This document shows, piece by piece, positions 7,262-16,386 of a DNA stretch of 64,000 nucleotides. The translations under genes and the position numbers were made by a program. Source of the DNA: CAJCIY01 sp964245825 (GTDB taxonomy: Bacteria; Actinomycetota; Actinomycetes; Mycobacteriales; CAJCIY01); the NCBI GenBank assembly GCA_964245825.1, contig CAXTNT010000011.1, forward strand, positions 59,392 through 123,391, written 5' to 3'. Below the pieces are notes generated by a model. The model was given only the letters and a program-made list of their open reading frames with translations, did not search any database and was not told the DNA's origin. How positions within the stretch are numbered: the stretch's first letter is position 1; each line of letters begins with the position of its first letter.

Positions 7262-8110
7262 TCAGGCTAGCCCCTGCGCGCCGAGGAAGTCAGCCACGGT
7301 CGCGGCGAAGGTCGCCGCGTCGTCCACCCAGGGGAAGTGTCCTGCCCCCTCGATCTCCACGTACGCCGAGCGGGCGAAGAGCCCCTGCACGGCGCGGGCC
7401 ACCGGCGGCGGGCAGAGGAAGTCGAGGCTGCCCGCGACGACGAGCACCGGCGCGGAGACCCGGGACACGTCCGGGGGCGTCCAGGACGCGCTGTCGTTGC
7501 GCAGGGTCATGGCCGTCCGCGCGTCGACCTGGCTGCGCTGGGCCGCGGCGTGCGCCTGCTGCTCGGGGCCCCACCGGCCGTACCAGAGCGGGACCGACGC
7601 CGCGCTGAGCAGGCTCTGGTCGCGCGGTCGGGCGGTCGGCAGCGCGCGGGCCGCCTCGACCGCCTCCGCGTACGCCGCGTCGTCGGCACGCAGGTCCAGG
7701 AGCGCCGTCCGGGCGTCGGCGAAGCCGGCCGGGTCGACGACCAGCGGCCCGGGGGTCACGAAGACCACGGCACGGGCAAGGTCGGGCTGCAGCTCGAGCG
7801 CCTTGGCGACGACCCGCGCACCGAACGAGTGCGACAGCACCGTCGGCCGCCGCAACCCGAGCAGCCCGATCACCTCGATCAGGTCGCGGGCGAGGCGCTC
7901 CACGCTGACGCTGGCCAGGTCCGTCGGTCGCGAGCCCCCACTGCCCCGGTTGTCGAGGACGTGCAGGGTGACCGTCGCGTCGAGCCCCCCCAGGTCGCCG
8001 AGGTAGGCGGCCGCTCGGGCCGGGCCGCCGGGCACGCACACCACGGGCGACCCCGAGCCGACCTGCGCGCAGGCGATGGTCTGGCCGTCAGCCAGGGTGA
8101 GCGTCGTCAT
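7262..8110 (-). CDS. Alpha/beta hydrolase (proline iminopeptidase-like)
   Basis: The product is 282 aa with an alpha/beta hydrolase core. The oxyanion-region PGGPA is near residue 28 and LDNRGSGGS near residue 52. The nucleophile elbow SHSFGA is near residue 93, the acid probably D in GSLDFLCPP, and the catalytic histidine is in GAGHFPW. The HGGPG-like and DxRGxGxS motifs place it closest to peptidase S33/prolyl aminopeptidases, but substrate cannot be read from sequence. It lies immediately upstream of the leuA leader and downstream of serA; no pathway link is evident. Confidence 0.8.
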   Translation of the reverse strand: MTTLTLADGQTIACAQVGSGSPVVCVPGGPARAAAYLGDLGGLDATVTLHVLDNRGSGGSRPTDLASVSVERLARDLIEVIGLLGLRRPTVLSHSFGARVVAKALELQPDLARAVVFVTPGPLVVDPAGFADARTALLDLRADDAAYAEAVEAARALPTARPRDQSLLSAASVPLWYGRWGPEQQAHAAAQRSQVDARTAMTLRNDSASWTPPDVSRVSAPVLVVAGSLDFLCPPPVARAVQGLFARSAYVEIEGAGHFPWVDDAATFAATVADFLGAQGLA

Positions 8111-8147
8111 CGTCGGGCGGTGTGGTGTCGTGACTTGTGGGCGGGCA

Positions 8148-9737
8148 TCAGGCCTTGAGGTCGACCGTGCGCGCGGACTTCGCCCCGATCGCGCCGGCCA
8201 CCTCGCCGAGGACGCCGGCCGGGATCGCCGAGTCGATGCCGATCACCATCAGGGCGTCGCCGCCCTCCTCGCTACGGCTGACCTGCGCGGTGCCGATGTT
8301 GACCCCGGCTGCCCCGAGCGCGTTGCCCACGATGCCGACGACGCCGGGCCGATCCGCGTACCGGAACACGAGCAGGTGCTGGTGCGGCCGGACGTCGACG
8401 TCGAAGCCGTCGATCTCGGTGAGCTTCTCGACCATCCGGGGACCGGTGAGGGTGCCGCTGACGCTGACCGGCGTGCCGTCCGCGAGGGCCCCACGGAGCG
8501 TCAGCAGGTTGCGGTAGTCGGGGCTGTCCGGGCTGGTCGTCAACTCGATCGACAGCCCGCGCTCCTCGGCGAGCAGCGGCGCGTTGACGTACGACACCTG
8601 CTCGGAGACGACCGGCGCGAAGATCCCGCGCAGGGCCGCGAGCTTCAGGACGGCGACGTCGTGCGCGGCGATCTCGCCGCACACCTCCACCGTCACCGTC
8701 GGGGTGATGCCGCCGGCCAACCCGGTGAATACCTGGCCGAGCTTCTCCACCAGCGGCAGCGCTGGGCGGATCTCCTCGGCGACGACCCCGCCCGCCTGCA
8801 CGTTGACGGCGTCGGGCACGAACTCGCCCTCGAGCGCCAGCTTGACGCTGCGGGCCACGGCCGTGCCGGCCTTGTCCTGGGCCTCGACCGTGCTGGCACC
8901 GAGGTGCGGGGTGCAGACGACCTGGTCGAGGGTGAACAGCGGCGAGTCGGTGCACGGCTCCTTGGCGTAGACGTCGAGGCCGGCGCCCGCCACCCGGCCC
9001 TCGACGATCGCGTCGTACAGGGCGGACTCGTCGACGATGCCGCCGCGAGCCGCGTTCACGATCCGGACCCCGGGCTTGACCAGCTGCAGCTCCTTGGCCC
9101 CGACCAGGCCGACGGTCTCTGGCGTCTTGGGCAGGTGTACGGAGATGAAGTCGCTGACCCGCAGCAGCTCCTCGAGACCCACCAGCCGGACCCCGAGCTG
9201 CGCGGCCCGCGCGCTGGAGACGTACGGGTCGTAGGCGACCAGCGTGACGCCGAAGGCCGACAGCCGCTGGGCGAACAGCACGCCGATGCGGCCCAGGCCC
9301 AGCACGCCGACGGTCTTGTCCGCGATCTCGACGCCGGTGAACGCGCTGCGCTTCCACTGGCCGGCCTTGAGGCTGGCGTCGGCCCGGGGGATGTGCCGGG
9401 CGAGGCTCAGCAGCAGCGCGACGGCGTGCTCGGCGGCGGTGACGATGTTGGAGGTCGGGGCGTTGACGACCATCACGCCGCGGGCGGTGGCCGCCTTGAC
9501 GTCGACGTTGTCGAGGCCGATGCCGGCGCGGGCGACCACCTTCAGCTTCGAGCCGGCAGCCAGGGCCTCGGCGTCGATCTGGGTGGCGCTGCGGACGATC
9601 ACGGCCTCGGCGTCGGCCAGTGCCGGCAGCAGCGCCGCACGGTCGGCGCCGTCGACGTGCCGCACGTCGAAATCGGCGCTCAGGATGTCGAGGGCGCTCG
9701 GGGCGAGCTCCTCCGCGATGAGGACGACGGGGGGCAC
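8148..9737 (-). CDS. serA: D-3-phosphoglycerate dehydrogenase
   Basis: This 529-aa enzyme oxidises 3-phosphoglycerate to 3-phosphohydroxypyruvate, the first serine step. It is the long type found in mycobacteria. The 2-hydroxyacid dehydrogenase core has the NAD motif LGLGRIG, NAARGGIVDE and the catalytic His in CTPHLGAST. An intervening domain (about residues 315-450) and a C-terminal ACT domain (PGVVGIVGNALG, then VSRSEEGGDALMVI) follow and bind serine for feedback control. Start GTG at 9737 has GAAAGG upstream. The 5' region contains direct and inverted repeats shared with the divergent neighbour. Confidence 0.96.
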   Translation of the reverse strand: MPPVVLIAEELAPSALDILSADFDVRHVDGADRAALLPALADAEAVIVRSATQIDAEALAAGSKLKVVARAGIGLDNVDVKAATARGVMVVNAPTSNIVTAAEHAVALLLSLARHIPRADASLKAGQWKRSAFTGVEIADKTVGVLGLGRIGVLFAQRLSAFGVTLVAYDPYVSSARAAQLGVRLVGLEELLRVSDFISVHLPKTPETVGLVGAKELQLVKPGVRIVNAARGGIVDESALYDAIVEGRVAGAGLDVYAKEPCTDSPLFTLDQVVCTPHLGASTVEAQDKAGTAVARSVKLALEGEFVPDAVNVQAGGVVAEEIRPALPLVEKLGQVFTGLAGGITPTVTVEVCGEIAAHDVAVLKLAALRGIFAPVVSEQVSYVNAPLLAEERGLSIELTTSPDSPDYRNLLTLRGALADGTPVSVSGTLTGPRMVEKLTEIDGFDVDVRPHQHLLVFRYADRPGVVGIVGNALGAAGVNIGTAQVSRSEEGGDALMVIGIDSAIPAGVLGEVAGAIGAKSARTVDLKA

Positions 9738-9794
9738 GAGGGGCCTTTCGTTGGGGGAGCTTGGGCTACCCCCTCAGGCTACCGGCGCGCCTGG

Positions 9795-9871
9795 GTCACC
9801 CCGCTCCCGCGCCACGGTGAGTCACCCCGCTCCCCGCGCCACGTTGGGTCGGCGTGTCGTCGCGACACGCC
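9795..9871. promoter_or_regulatory. Direct repeats and palindrome between serA and the PNPOx-like gene
   Basis: The 257-bp divergent gap (9738-9994) contains two near-identical repeats of about 22 bp (GTCACCCCGCTCC...GCCACG at 9795-9816 and 9821-9843). A perfect 9-bp inverted repeat GGCGTGTCG-TCG-CGACACGCC follows at 9851-9871. The arrangement looks like a regulator-binding cluster serving serA, the rightward gene, or both. No small gene was recognised. Confidence 0.5.
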
Positions 9872-9994
9872 GATGGCGGGCGACAACACGCGCACCCAAC
9901 CCGCACCCAGCTGGCCGACGGCTTCCGCCCACGACAGTGCCCACGTCTCCCCAGCACGCGGGCCGACCTGCTGGACTCCTCGTACCCTGGTCGC

Positions 9995-10552
9995 ATGGGC
10001 AAGGTGCTGGCAGAGATCGACGACGGGCTCGCGCGCTGGCTGGAGGCGCAGCCGATGTTCTTCGTGGCCACGGCTCCGCTCGCCGTGGACGGCCTGGTCA
10101 ACTGCTCGCCCAAGGGGACGGCCGGCACATTCGCCGTCCTCGACCCGCACCGGGTCGCGTACCTCGACCTCACCGGCAGCGGGATCGAGACCGTCGCGCA
10201 CCTGCGCGAGAACGGGCGGATCGTGGTGATGTTCTGTGCGTTCACCGGCCGCCCGAACATCGTCCGGCTGCACGGCACCGGCGCGGTCCTGACCCCCGGC
10301 GACCAGGAGTTCGCCGAGCTGGTCGGCCGCTTCACCCAGCACCCCGGCGTCCGCGCGATCATCGTCGTCGACGTGCAGCGGATCGCGGACTCCTGCGGCT
10401 ACGCGGTCCCGCGGATGGAGCACGTCGCGGACCGGGACGTGCTGGACCTCGCCAACGCCAAGAAGGGCGAACCAGCCCTGGCCGCGTACCGCGCCACGCG
10501 GAACGCCACCTCGCTCGACGGCCTGCCCGGCCTGCCCGGCCTGCCCGGCTGA
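9995..10552 (+). CDS. Pyridoxamine 5'-phosphate oxidase-family protein
   Basis: The product is 185 aa with a split-barrel flavin/F420-binding fold, recognised from FFVATAPLAVDGLVNCSPKG, RVAYLDLTGSG and RIVVMFCAFTGRPNIVRLHG. Members are mostly uncharacterised flavin- or heme-binding proteins rather than true PdxH. The ATG at 9995 is chosen because TACCCT lies six bases upstream (leaderless pattern) and the homologous region begins there. Longer in-frame starts upstream lack support. The C-terminus ends in GLPGLPGLPG, encoded by three perfect 9-bp repeats, a replication-slippage tail of no obvious function. Confidence 0.8.
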   Translation: MGKVLAEIDDGLARWLEAQPMFFVATAPLAVDGLVNCSPKGTAGTFAVLDPHRVAYLDLTGSGIETVAHLRENGRIVVMFCAFTGRPNIVRLHGTGAVLTPGDQEFAELVGRFTQHPGVRAIIVVDVQRIADSCGYAVPRMEHVADRDVLDLANAKKGEPALAAYRATRNATSLDGLPGLPGLPG

Positions 10553-10575
10553 CCGCTCCGCCGAGATGCGGCGAG

Positions 10576-10605
10576 TTCACCGCGACACGCCGCGGCCGCG
10601 GTGAA
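10576..10605. terminator. Bidirectional terminator-like hairpin
   Basis: Perfect 9-bp arms TTCACCGCG / CGCGGTGAA flank a 12-base loop between two convergent genes. No T-tract is present on either side. Position and strength suggest a shared terminator. Confidence 0.55.
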
Positions 10606-10670
10606 GAACCCACATCTCGAGCAGGAGGCGGCGGGCATCTCGAGCGGGGGCGCCGGCGTCGGCGGCGGCC

Positions 10671-11519
10671 TTACGGCCGCCAGGAGCCGGCGGCGGTCGC
10701 GCTCCAACGGCCGCCTTCATGGCGTACGCGGACGGGCAGGCCGAAGCAGGCAGACACCACGCCGGCGGTCAGCACGTCGGCGATCGGCCCCGCGGCGACG
10801 ACGGCGCCACCGCGCAGCAGCAGGGCGTGCGTGGTCGTCGGCGGCAACTCCTCGACGTGGTGGGTCACGGTGACCGTCGTGAGCCCGGGCCGTTCGCCGG
10901 CCGCCGCGGCGACGGCGGCGAGCAGCGCCTCCCGCGCGGGCAGGTCCAGGCCGGCCGCGGCTTCGTCGAGCAGCAGCAGTTCGGGACGGGCCACCAAGGC
11001 GCGGGCGAGCAGCGCGCGGGCCCGCTCGCCCTGGGAGCAGTCCCGAAAGTGTCTGCGAGACAGCGCTTCCAGCCCCACCGCCGCAAGCTCGACGGCAGCG
11101 CGGGCTCGGTCGTCGGCGGTGTAACGGTCGTACCGGGGCAGCACCGTTCCACTCACCCCCGTCAGCGCCACGTCGAGCAGCGGGAGCATGCCGGGCAGGC
11201 GGGCGGCGGTGGGGGCGTCGACCACGGCGATCCGCTCCCGCAGGGCCCGCATGTCGACGCGTCCTAGCCTGCCGCCGAGCACGTCGGCCCTCCCCGCCGA
11301 GGGGTGCCGCTGGGCGGAGATCAGCGACAACAGCGAGGTCTTGCCGGCGCCGTTCGGCCCCAGGACGGCCCAGTGCTCGCCGCGGGCGACCCGCCAGTCG
11401 ACGTCGCGGAGCAGGTCGACCCGGGGTGGGCCGGCAACCCAGAGGCCCACGCGACCGAGTTCGAGAGCCGGGCCGCGGTCCCCCGCCCGCTCGCGTTGGG
11501 TCGGCGAATCGTCGTTCAC
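10671..11519 (-). CDS. ABC transporter ATP-binding protein
   Basis: The product is 282 aa from GTG 11519. It has a Walker A motif (LGPNGAGKTS), a degenerate signature (CSQGERARALLARAL in place of LSGGQ) and Walker B ELLLLDEAAAGLDLP, followed by the switch His in VTVTHHVEELP. The sequence resembles ATPases encoded alone, without a permease, such as E. coli ModF-like or YliA-like proteins; no membrane partner is nearby. The start is uncertain: the longest frame overlaps ilvC, and no ribosome site or -10 box decides it. It lies just downstream of ilvC. Confidence 0.8.
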   Translation of the reverse strand: MNDDSPTQRERAGDRGPALELGRVGLWVAGPPRVDLLRDVDWRVARGEHWAVLGPNGAGKTSLLSLISAQRHPSAGRADVLGGRLGRVDMRALRERIAVVDAPTAARLPGMLPLLDVALTGVSGTVLPRYDRYTADDRARAAVELAAVGLEALSRRHFRDCSQGERARALLARALVARPELLLLDEAAAGLDLPAREALLAAVAAAAGERPGLTTVTVTHHVEELPPTTTHALLLRGGAVVAAGPIADVLTAGVVSACFGLPVRVRHEGGRWSATAAGSWRP

Positions 11520-11580
11520 GGCCGCCGTGTCACGACAATCGAGCGGGAGCGCGAGCGCGGCCGCGGAGAGCGCGCCGGCA

Positions 11581-12582
<1,002 letters not shown>

Positions 12583-12608
12583 TGCGAGGGAACCTTTCGT
12601 GAGGGGTG

Positions 12609-13127
12609 CTAGGAGACGGACTTGAGCCGGTCGCCGCCGGCGATGGACCGGCCGCCGCGCGCCAGCGCCACCATGCCGGACTGCACCATCTCGCGGATGC
12701 CGTACGGCTCGAGCAGGGCCAGCAGCGCGGCGAGCTTGTCGGGGCTGCCGACGCACTCGACGGTGACCGCATCGGGGGCGACGTCGACCACGTGGGCGCG
12801 GAACAGCTGGGCGGTCTCCAGCACGTGCGAGCGACTGGCCGCGTCGACGCGCACCTTGACCAGCAGCAGCTCGCGCTGCACGGCGGCGGCGGGCTCGAGC
12901 TCGACGATCTTCAGCACGTTGATCAGCTTGTTCAGCTGCTTGGTCACCTGCTCCAGGGGGAGCTCCTCGACGTTGACCACGATCGTCATCCGCGAGACGT
13001 CGCCGTGCTCGGTCGGGCCGACCGCGAGGGAGTCGATGTTGAACCCGCGCCGGCTGAACAGTGCGCTGACGCGGGCCAGCACGCCGGGCTTGTTCTCGAC
13101 CAGCACCGAGAGGGTGTGCCTGCTCAT
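12609..13127 (-). CDS. ilvN: Acetolactate synthase regulatory subunit
   Basis: This 172-aa subunit has an N-terminal ACT domain (TLSVLVENKPGVLARVSALF, then RRGFNIDSLAVGPTE) that binds valine for feedback control of IlvB. A C-terminal ALS_ss_C domain (from about residue 85) ends in GIREMVQSGMVALARG. It starts one base after the ilvB stop, so synthesis of the two subunits is coupled, and ilvC follows. Confidence 0.96.
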   Translation of the reverse strand: MSRHTLSVLVENKPGVLARVSALFSRRGFNIDSLAVGPTEHGDVSRMTIVVNVEELPLEQVTKQLNKLINVLKIVELEPAAAVQRELLLVKVRVDAASRSHVLETAQLFRAHVVDVAPDAVTVECVGSPDKLAALLALLEPYGIREMVQSGMVALARGGRSIAGGDRLKSVS

Positions 13128-13128
13128 C

Positions 13129-14913
13129 TCAGACCGCCTGGGGGTTGTCGAAGTCGGGCCGGATGTCGCGGGCCGACTGGATGGCGTCGTTGCTCGCGCC
13201 GGCAGCCACCATCGGCCAGACCATCGCGTCCTCGCCGACCACGAAGTCGATCACCACGGGCCGGTCGGTGATCGCCATCGCCTTCTCGATCACCGCGTCG
13301 ACCTCGTCGGCCTTCTCGCAGCGCAGGCCGGCGCAGCCGAGGGCATCGGCGAGCTTGACGAAATCGGGGATCATGCGCCGGGTGCCGAGCCCGGTGCTGG
13401 AGTAACGCCCGTCGTAGAACAGGGTCTGCCACTGCCGCACCATGCCGAGGTTGCCGTTGTTGATCACCGCCACCTTGATCGGGATGCCCTCGATCGCGCA
13501 GGTCGCCAGCTCCTGGTTGGTCATCTGGAAGCAGCCGTCGCCGTCGATGCACCAGACGGTGGTGTCGGGGACGCCGACCTTGGCGCCCATCGCCGCGGGC
13601 ACCGCGTACCCCATCGTGCCGAGGCCGCCGGAGTTGAGCCAGGTGTACGGCTTCTCGTACCGGATGAACTGGCTCGCCCACATCTGGTGCTGGCCGACGC
13701 CGGCGACGTAGACCGCGTCGGGGCCGGCGAGCTCGCCGATGCGGGAGATCACGTACTGCGGCGACAGCGAGCCGTCCTCGGGCTCGTCGTAGCCGAGCGG
13801 GTACGTGCTGCGCCACTGCTCGAGCTGCGCGCGCCACGGGCCGAGGTCGGGCTTGCTGCCGGCCGCGTACTCGGCGCGGACGGCGTCCACGAGCTCGCCC
13901 AGCACGGCCTTCGCGTCGCCCACGATCGGTACGTCGGCGACGCGGTTCTTGCCGATCTCGGCCGGGTCGACGTCAGCGTGCACGATCAGCGCATCGGGGG
14001 CGAAGGTCGACAGCTGCCCCGTCACCCGGTCGTCGAAGCGGGCGCCGAGGGCGATGAGCAGGTCGGAGCGCTGCATCGCCGTCACGGCGGTGACGTTTCC
14101 GTGCATGCCCGGCATGCCGAGGTTCTGCGGGTGGCTGTCCGGGAAAGCGCCCCGGGCCATCAGCGTGGTGACGACGGGGATCCCGGTGAGGTCGGCGAGC
14201 AGCCGCAGCTCGCCGGCCGCCCGGGCCTTGAGCACGCCGCCCCCGACGTAGAGCACCGGCCGGGTGGCCGCGGCGATCAGCCTCGCCGCCTCCCGTACCT
14301 GCCGGCCGTGCGGCTTGGTCGTGGGCCGGTAGCCCGGCAGCTCGACCCGCGCGGGCCAGACGAATGTCGTCTGCTCGATCAGCACGTCCTTGGGGATGTC
14401 CACGAGCACCGGACCGGGGCGGCCGGTGGAGGCGATGTGGAAGGCCTCGGCGATGATCCGCGGGATGTCGGCGCCGTCCTGGACGAGGTAGTTGTGCTTG
14501 GTGATCGGCATCGTGATGCCGACGATGTCCGCCTCCTGGAAGGCGTCCGTGCCGATCATCGCCCGGCCGACCTGGCCGGTGATCGCCACCAGCGGCACCG
14601 AGTCCATGTACGCGTCGGCGATCGGCGTCACCAGGTTGGTCGCGCCGGGACCGCTGGTGGCCATGCAGACGCCGACCTTGCCGGTCGCCTGGGCGTATCC
14701 GGTGGCCGCGTGACCGGCGCCCTGCTCGTGGCGTACCAGGATGTGACGCAGTCCCTCGGCGTCGAAGAGCGGGTCGTACGCCGGCAGGATGGCGCCGCCC
14801 GGGATGCCGAAGACGACCTCGACGCCGATGCGCTGGAGGGAGCGGACGAGGCTCTGCGCGCCGCTCATCCGCTCGGGCGGACGGGTCTTCGTGTCGGGCT
14901 TGGGGTCTGTCAT
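13129..14913 (-). CDS. ilvB: Acetolactate synthase catalytic subunit
   Basis: The ATG at 14913 (GGAGAG upstream) gives a 594-aa ThDP enzyme that makes acetolactate from pyruvate. The catalytic Glu is in VRHEQGAGHAA near residue 63. The FAD-binding central domain follows, and the ThDP/Mg2+ motif runs GDGCFQMTNQEL to INNGNLGMV near the C-terminus. An in-frame start further upstream lies inside the attenuator and is rejected. The 130-bp leader contains an Ile-Leu-Val-Val leader peptide and an intrinsic terminator, so the ilvBNC operon is attenuation-controlled. Confidence 0.96.
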   Translation of the reverse strand: MTDPKPDTKTRPPERMSGAQSLVRSLQRIGVEVVFGIPGGAILPAYDPLFDAEGLRHILVRHEQGAGHAATGYAQATGKVGVCMATSGPGATNLVTPIADAYMDSVPLVAITGQVGRAMIGTDAFQEADIVGITMPITKHNYLVQDGADIPRIIAEAFHIASTGRPGPVLVDIPKDVLIEQTTFVWPARVELPGYRPTTKPHGRQVREAARLIAAATRPVLYVGGGVLKARAAGELRLLADLTGIPVVTTLMARGAFPDSHPQNLGMPGMHGNVTAVTAMQRSDLLIALGARFDDRVTGQLSTFAPDALIVHADVDPAEIGKNRVADVPIVGDAKAVLGELVDAVRAEYAAGSKPDLGPWRAQLEQWRSTYPLGYDEPEDGSLSPQYVISRIGELAGPDAVYVAGVGQHQMWASQFIRYEKPYTWLNSGGLGTMGYAVPAAMGAKVGVPDTTVWCIDGDGCFQMTNQELATCAIEGIPIKVAVINNGNLGMVRQWQTLFYDGRYSSTGLGTRRMIPDFVKLADALGCAGLRCEKADEVDAVIEKAMAITDRPVVIDFVVGEDAMVWPMVAAGASNDAIQSARDIRPDFDNPQAV

Positions 14914-14949
14914 CGCTCTCTCCGGTGGACCTGACTGGGTGCGGGGCAC

Positions 14950-14981
14950 AAAAAAGCCCCTCGTGCAAGGCACGGAGGGGC
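14950..14981 (-). terminator. ilvB attenuator (intrinsic terminator)
   Basis: Reading the minus strand, GCCCCTCC-GTGC pairs with GCAC-GAGGGGC (11 bp, one bulged G, loop of three) and is followed by six T (14955-14950). It sits 37 bp upstream of the ilvB start and downstream of the leader peptide. This is the textbook terminator arm of an amino-acid attenuator. Confidence 0.85.
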
Positions 14982-15011
14982 GGGCGCGTCGGCCATGGGA
15001 GGCCGTCGCGC

Positions 15012-15044
15012 CTAGGTAACGACGAGAATGCAGGTGGGGCTCAC
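15012..15044 (-). CDS. ilvL: ilvB leader peptide (VSPTCILVVT)
   Basis: A 10-codon frame starts at GTG 15044 and ends at TAG, reading V-S-P-T-C-I-L-V-V-T. The consecutive Ile, Leu, Val and Val codons would make translation sensitive to all three branched-chain aminoacyl-tRNAs. An upstream promoter (TTGACG-17-CACTCT) ends seven bases before the GTG, which indicates a leaderless peptide. A longer in-frame TTG start overlaps the -35 element and is less likely. The terminator lies about 30 bp downstream. Confidence 0.8.
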   Translation of the reverse strand: MSPTCILVVT

Positions 15045-15051
15045 GCCGTCC

Positions 15052-15080
15052 AGAGTGACCGATCGACCCGCGGCCGTCAA
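15052..15080 (-). promoter_or_regulatory. Promoter of the ilvB leader
   Basis: TTGACG (15080-15075) and CACTCT (15057-15052) are separated by 17 bp. The start codon of the leader peptide follows after seven bases, so transcription should begin at or next to the GTG. Confidence 0.6.
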
Positions 15081-15094
15081 CTCGACCGCCCCTT

Positions 15095-15116
15095 GACCTC
15101 TAGCACGCTCTAGGTC
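15095..15116. promoter_or_regulatory. Imperfect 22-bp palindrome upstream of the questin-oxidase-like gene
   Basis: GACCTCTAGCACGCTCTAGGTC is symmetrical at 16 of 22 positions (GACCT..AGC..GCT..AGGTC). It lies 14 bases before the GTG at 15130 and upstream of the divergent ilvB promoter. It looks like an operator for a dimeric regulator, but no cognate regulator is adjacent. Confidence 0.4.
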
Positions 15117-15129
15117 CGAGGGTGGGTCG

Positions 15130-16365
15130 GTGAGCGCGATCCTCGACGAGTCTTTGGTACGACTGCACGCGACCGGGCCGGAGTTCCAGGGCTGGCTGTC
15201 CAACCATGGGCCCATGGCGGCCGACGCCCTGGAGCGGATGGGCCTGGGCGAAGCCGTCGAGCCCTGGTTGGACGCGTACGTCCGCAAGCTCGAGCCGCCT
15301 CCGCCCTCGACCGGGCGCATCGAGGACTGGCGCGACGCCCTCGGCGAGGCCGCCCGCGTGGGCGACTGGCGCGACCTGTTCCTCGACGCGCTCGCCGGGG
15401 CGGGCTGGCAGGACGTGCTGGTCACCTGGTGGCCACGGCTGCTGCCCGGCGCCGTCGGTGCGGTCGCCCACCCCCTCATCCGCACCGGCCACGCTGTCCG
15501 GGCGCTGCGCGAGCAGGAGACGCCGGCGCGGGTCGCGGAGCTGGGCCACGCGCTGGGCTACTGGGCGGCCCGCTTCCATCCACTCCCGGACGACGGCCTC
15601 GACGCCGCGACAGCTGACGAGTCCGCGGGCGGTACGGCGGGAGCTGGGAGCGTCGCGCGCGGGCCCTGGGCAACCGGGAGTGCACTCGACGTCGAGCCTG
15701 CGCGGGAGCAATGGACAGCCGGAAGCCTGGAACTCGCCCTGGCACGGCTGCCGAAGGTTGCCGACGCTGGCGGCGCCCAGGAGCGGCTGGTCGAACTGGC
15801 CGCCGACGTGCGGTGGGTGGCCGCCACCCGCGCCGGTGCGACGTGGCCGGGTTCTCGGGCGGCGGTCGACGTGAGCCGGCAGGAGGACATGGCTGCCGGT
15901 GACCCGCACCCCGATGCGGGCGTACCGGCGGCGATCGACGCGCTCACCGACGCCGCCGTGTCCCGCTACGGCGCTTGGGCACCGGCTGAGCCGACGATGC
16001 TCGTGCACATGGCGACCGCGCCACGAGCCGCGGGACTGGTGCTTCCGTCGCTGCCCCGCGACCTGTGGCCGGCGACGTACGCCATGGCCTGGCGGGTGAG
16101 CGCCGCGGTCGCGGCGATGTACCGCCCGGACGGCGACCCGCAGACGCGGCGGCGCAGGCCCGTTTCCCGCCCGTACTCTGAATCGGGAACGGCGCCCGAA
16201 ACCGAGCTGGCCGTGGGTGAGGCCGAAGCGAGTGACGTGGCCGAGCGCGCGTGGGCGACCGGTGACGAGCACGCCATCAAGTTCACCGAGACCGCTCTCG
16301 AATCGTGGGGCCGCGGCAATGTCCACGCGCTGTCGGCCGCCCGGCTGAGCGCCGACCTGGCCTGA
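15130..16365 (+). CDS. Questin oxidase-family (DUF4243-like) protein
   Basis: The product is 411 aa and soluble. The N-terminal LHATGPEFQGWLSNHGPMAA and the later LGHALGYWAARFHPLP resemble questin oxidase/DUF4243 proteins. Fungal members perform Baeyer-Villiger-type ring opening of anthraquinones; bacterial members are uncharacterised. Histidine-rich conserved segments (HATG, NHGP, HPLIRTGHAV, LVHMATAP, HAIKFTE) could form a catalytic or metal-binding site. GTG at 15130 follows GAGGGTGGG. It diverges from the ilvB leader and converges with the penicillin-binding protein gene. No biosynthetic cluster surrounds it. Confidence 0.65.
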   Translation: MSAILDESLVRLHATGPEFQGWLSNHGPMAADALERMGLGEAVEPWLDAYVRKLEPPPPSTGRIEDWRDALGEAARVGDWRDLFLDALAGAGWQDVLVTWWPRLLPGAVGAVAHPLIRTGHAVRALREQETPARVAELGHALGYWAARFHPLPDDGLDAATADESAGGTAGAGSVARGPWATGSALDVEPAREQWTAGSLELALARLPKVADAGGAQERLVELAADVRWVAATRAGATWPGSRAAVDVSRQEDMAAGDPHPDAGVPAAIDALTDAAVSRYGAWAPAEPTMLVHMATAPRAAGLVLPSLPRDLWPATYAMAWRVSAAVAAMYRPDGDPQTRRRRPVSRPYSESGTAPETELAVGEAEASDVAERAWATGDEHAIKFTETALESWGRGNVHALSAARLSADLA

Positions 16366-16386
16366 GCAACCGGCGGACCGCGGTGG

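Noticed and set aside
5164..7608. An 814-codon plus-strand open frame across leuB and leuA
   Set aside because: The opposite strand encodes two complete, motif-bearing enzymes; this frame has none.
14914..14973. N-terminal extension of IlvB to an upstream ATG
   Set aside because: The extension would be translated through the attenuator terminator, and the ATG at 14913 has a proper ribosome site.
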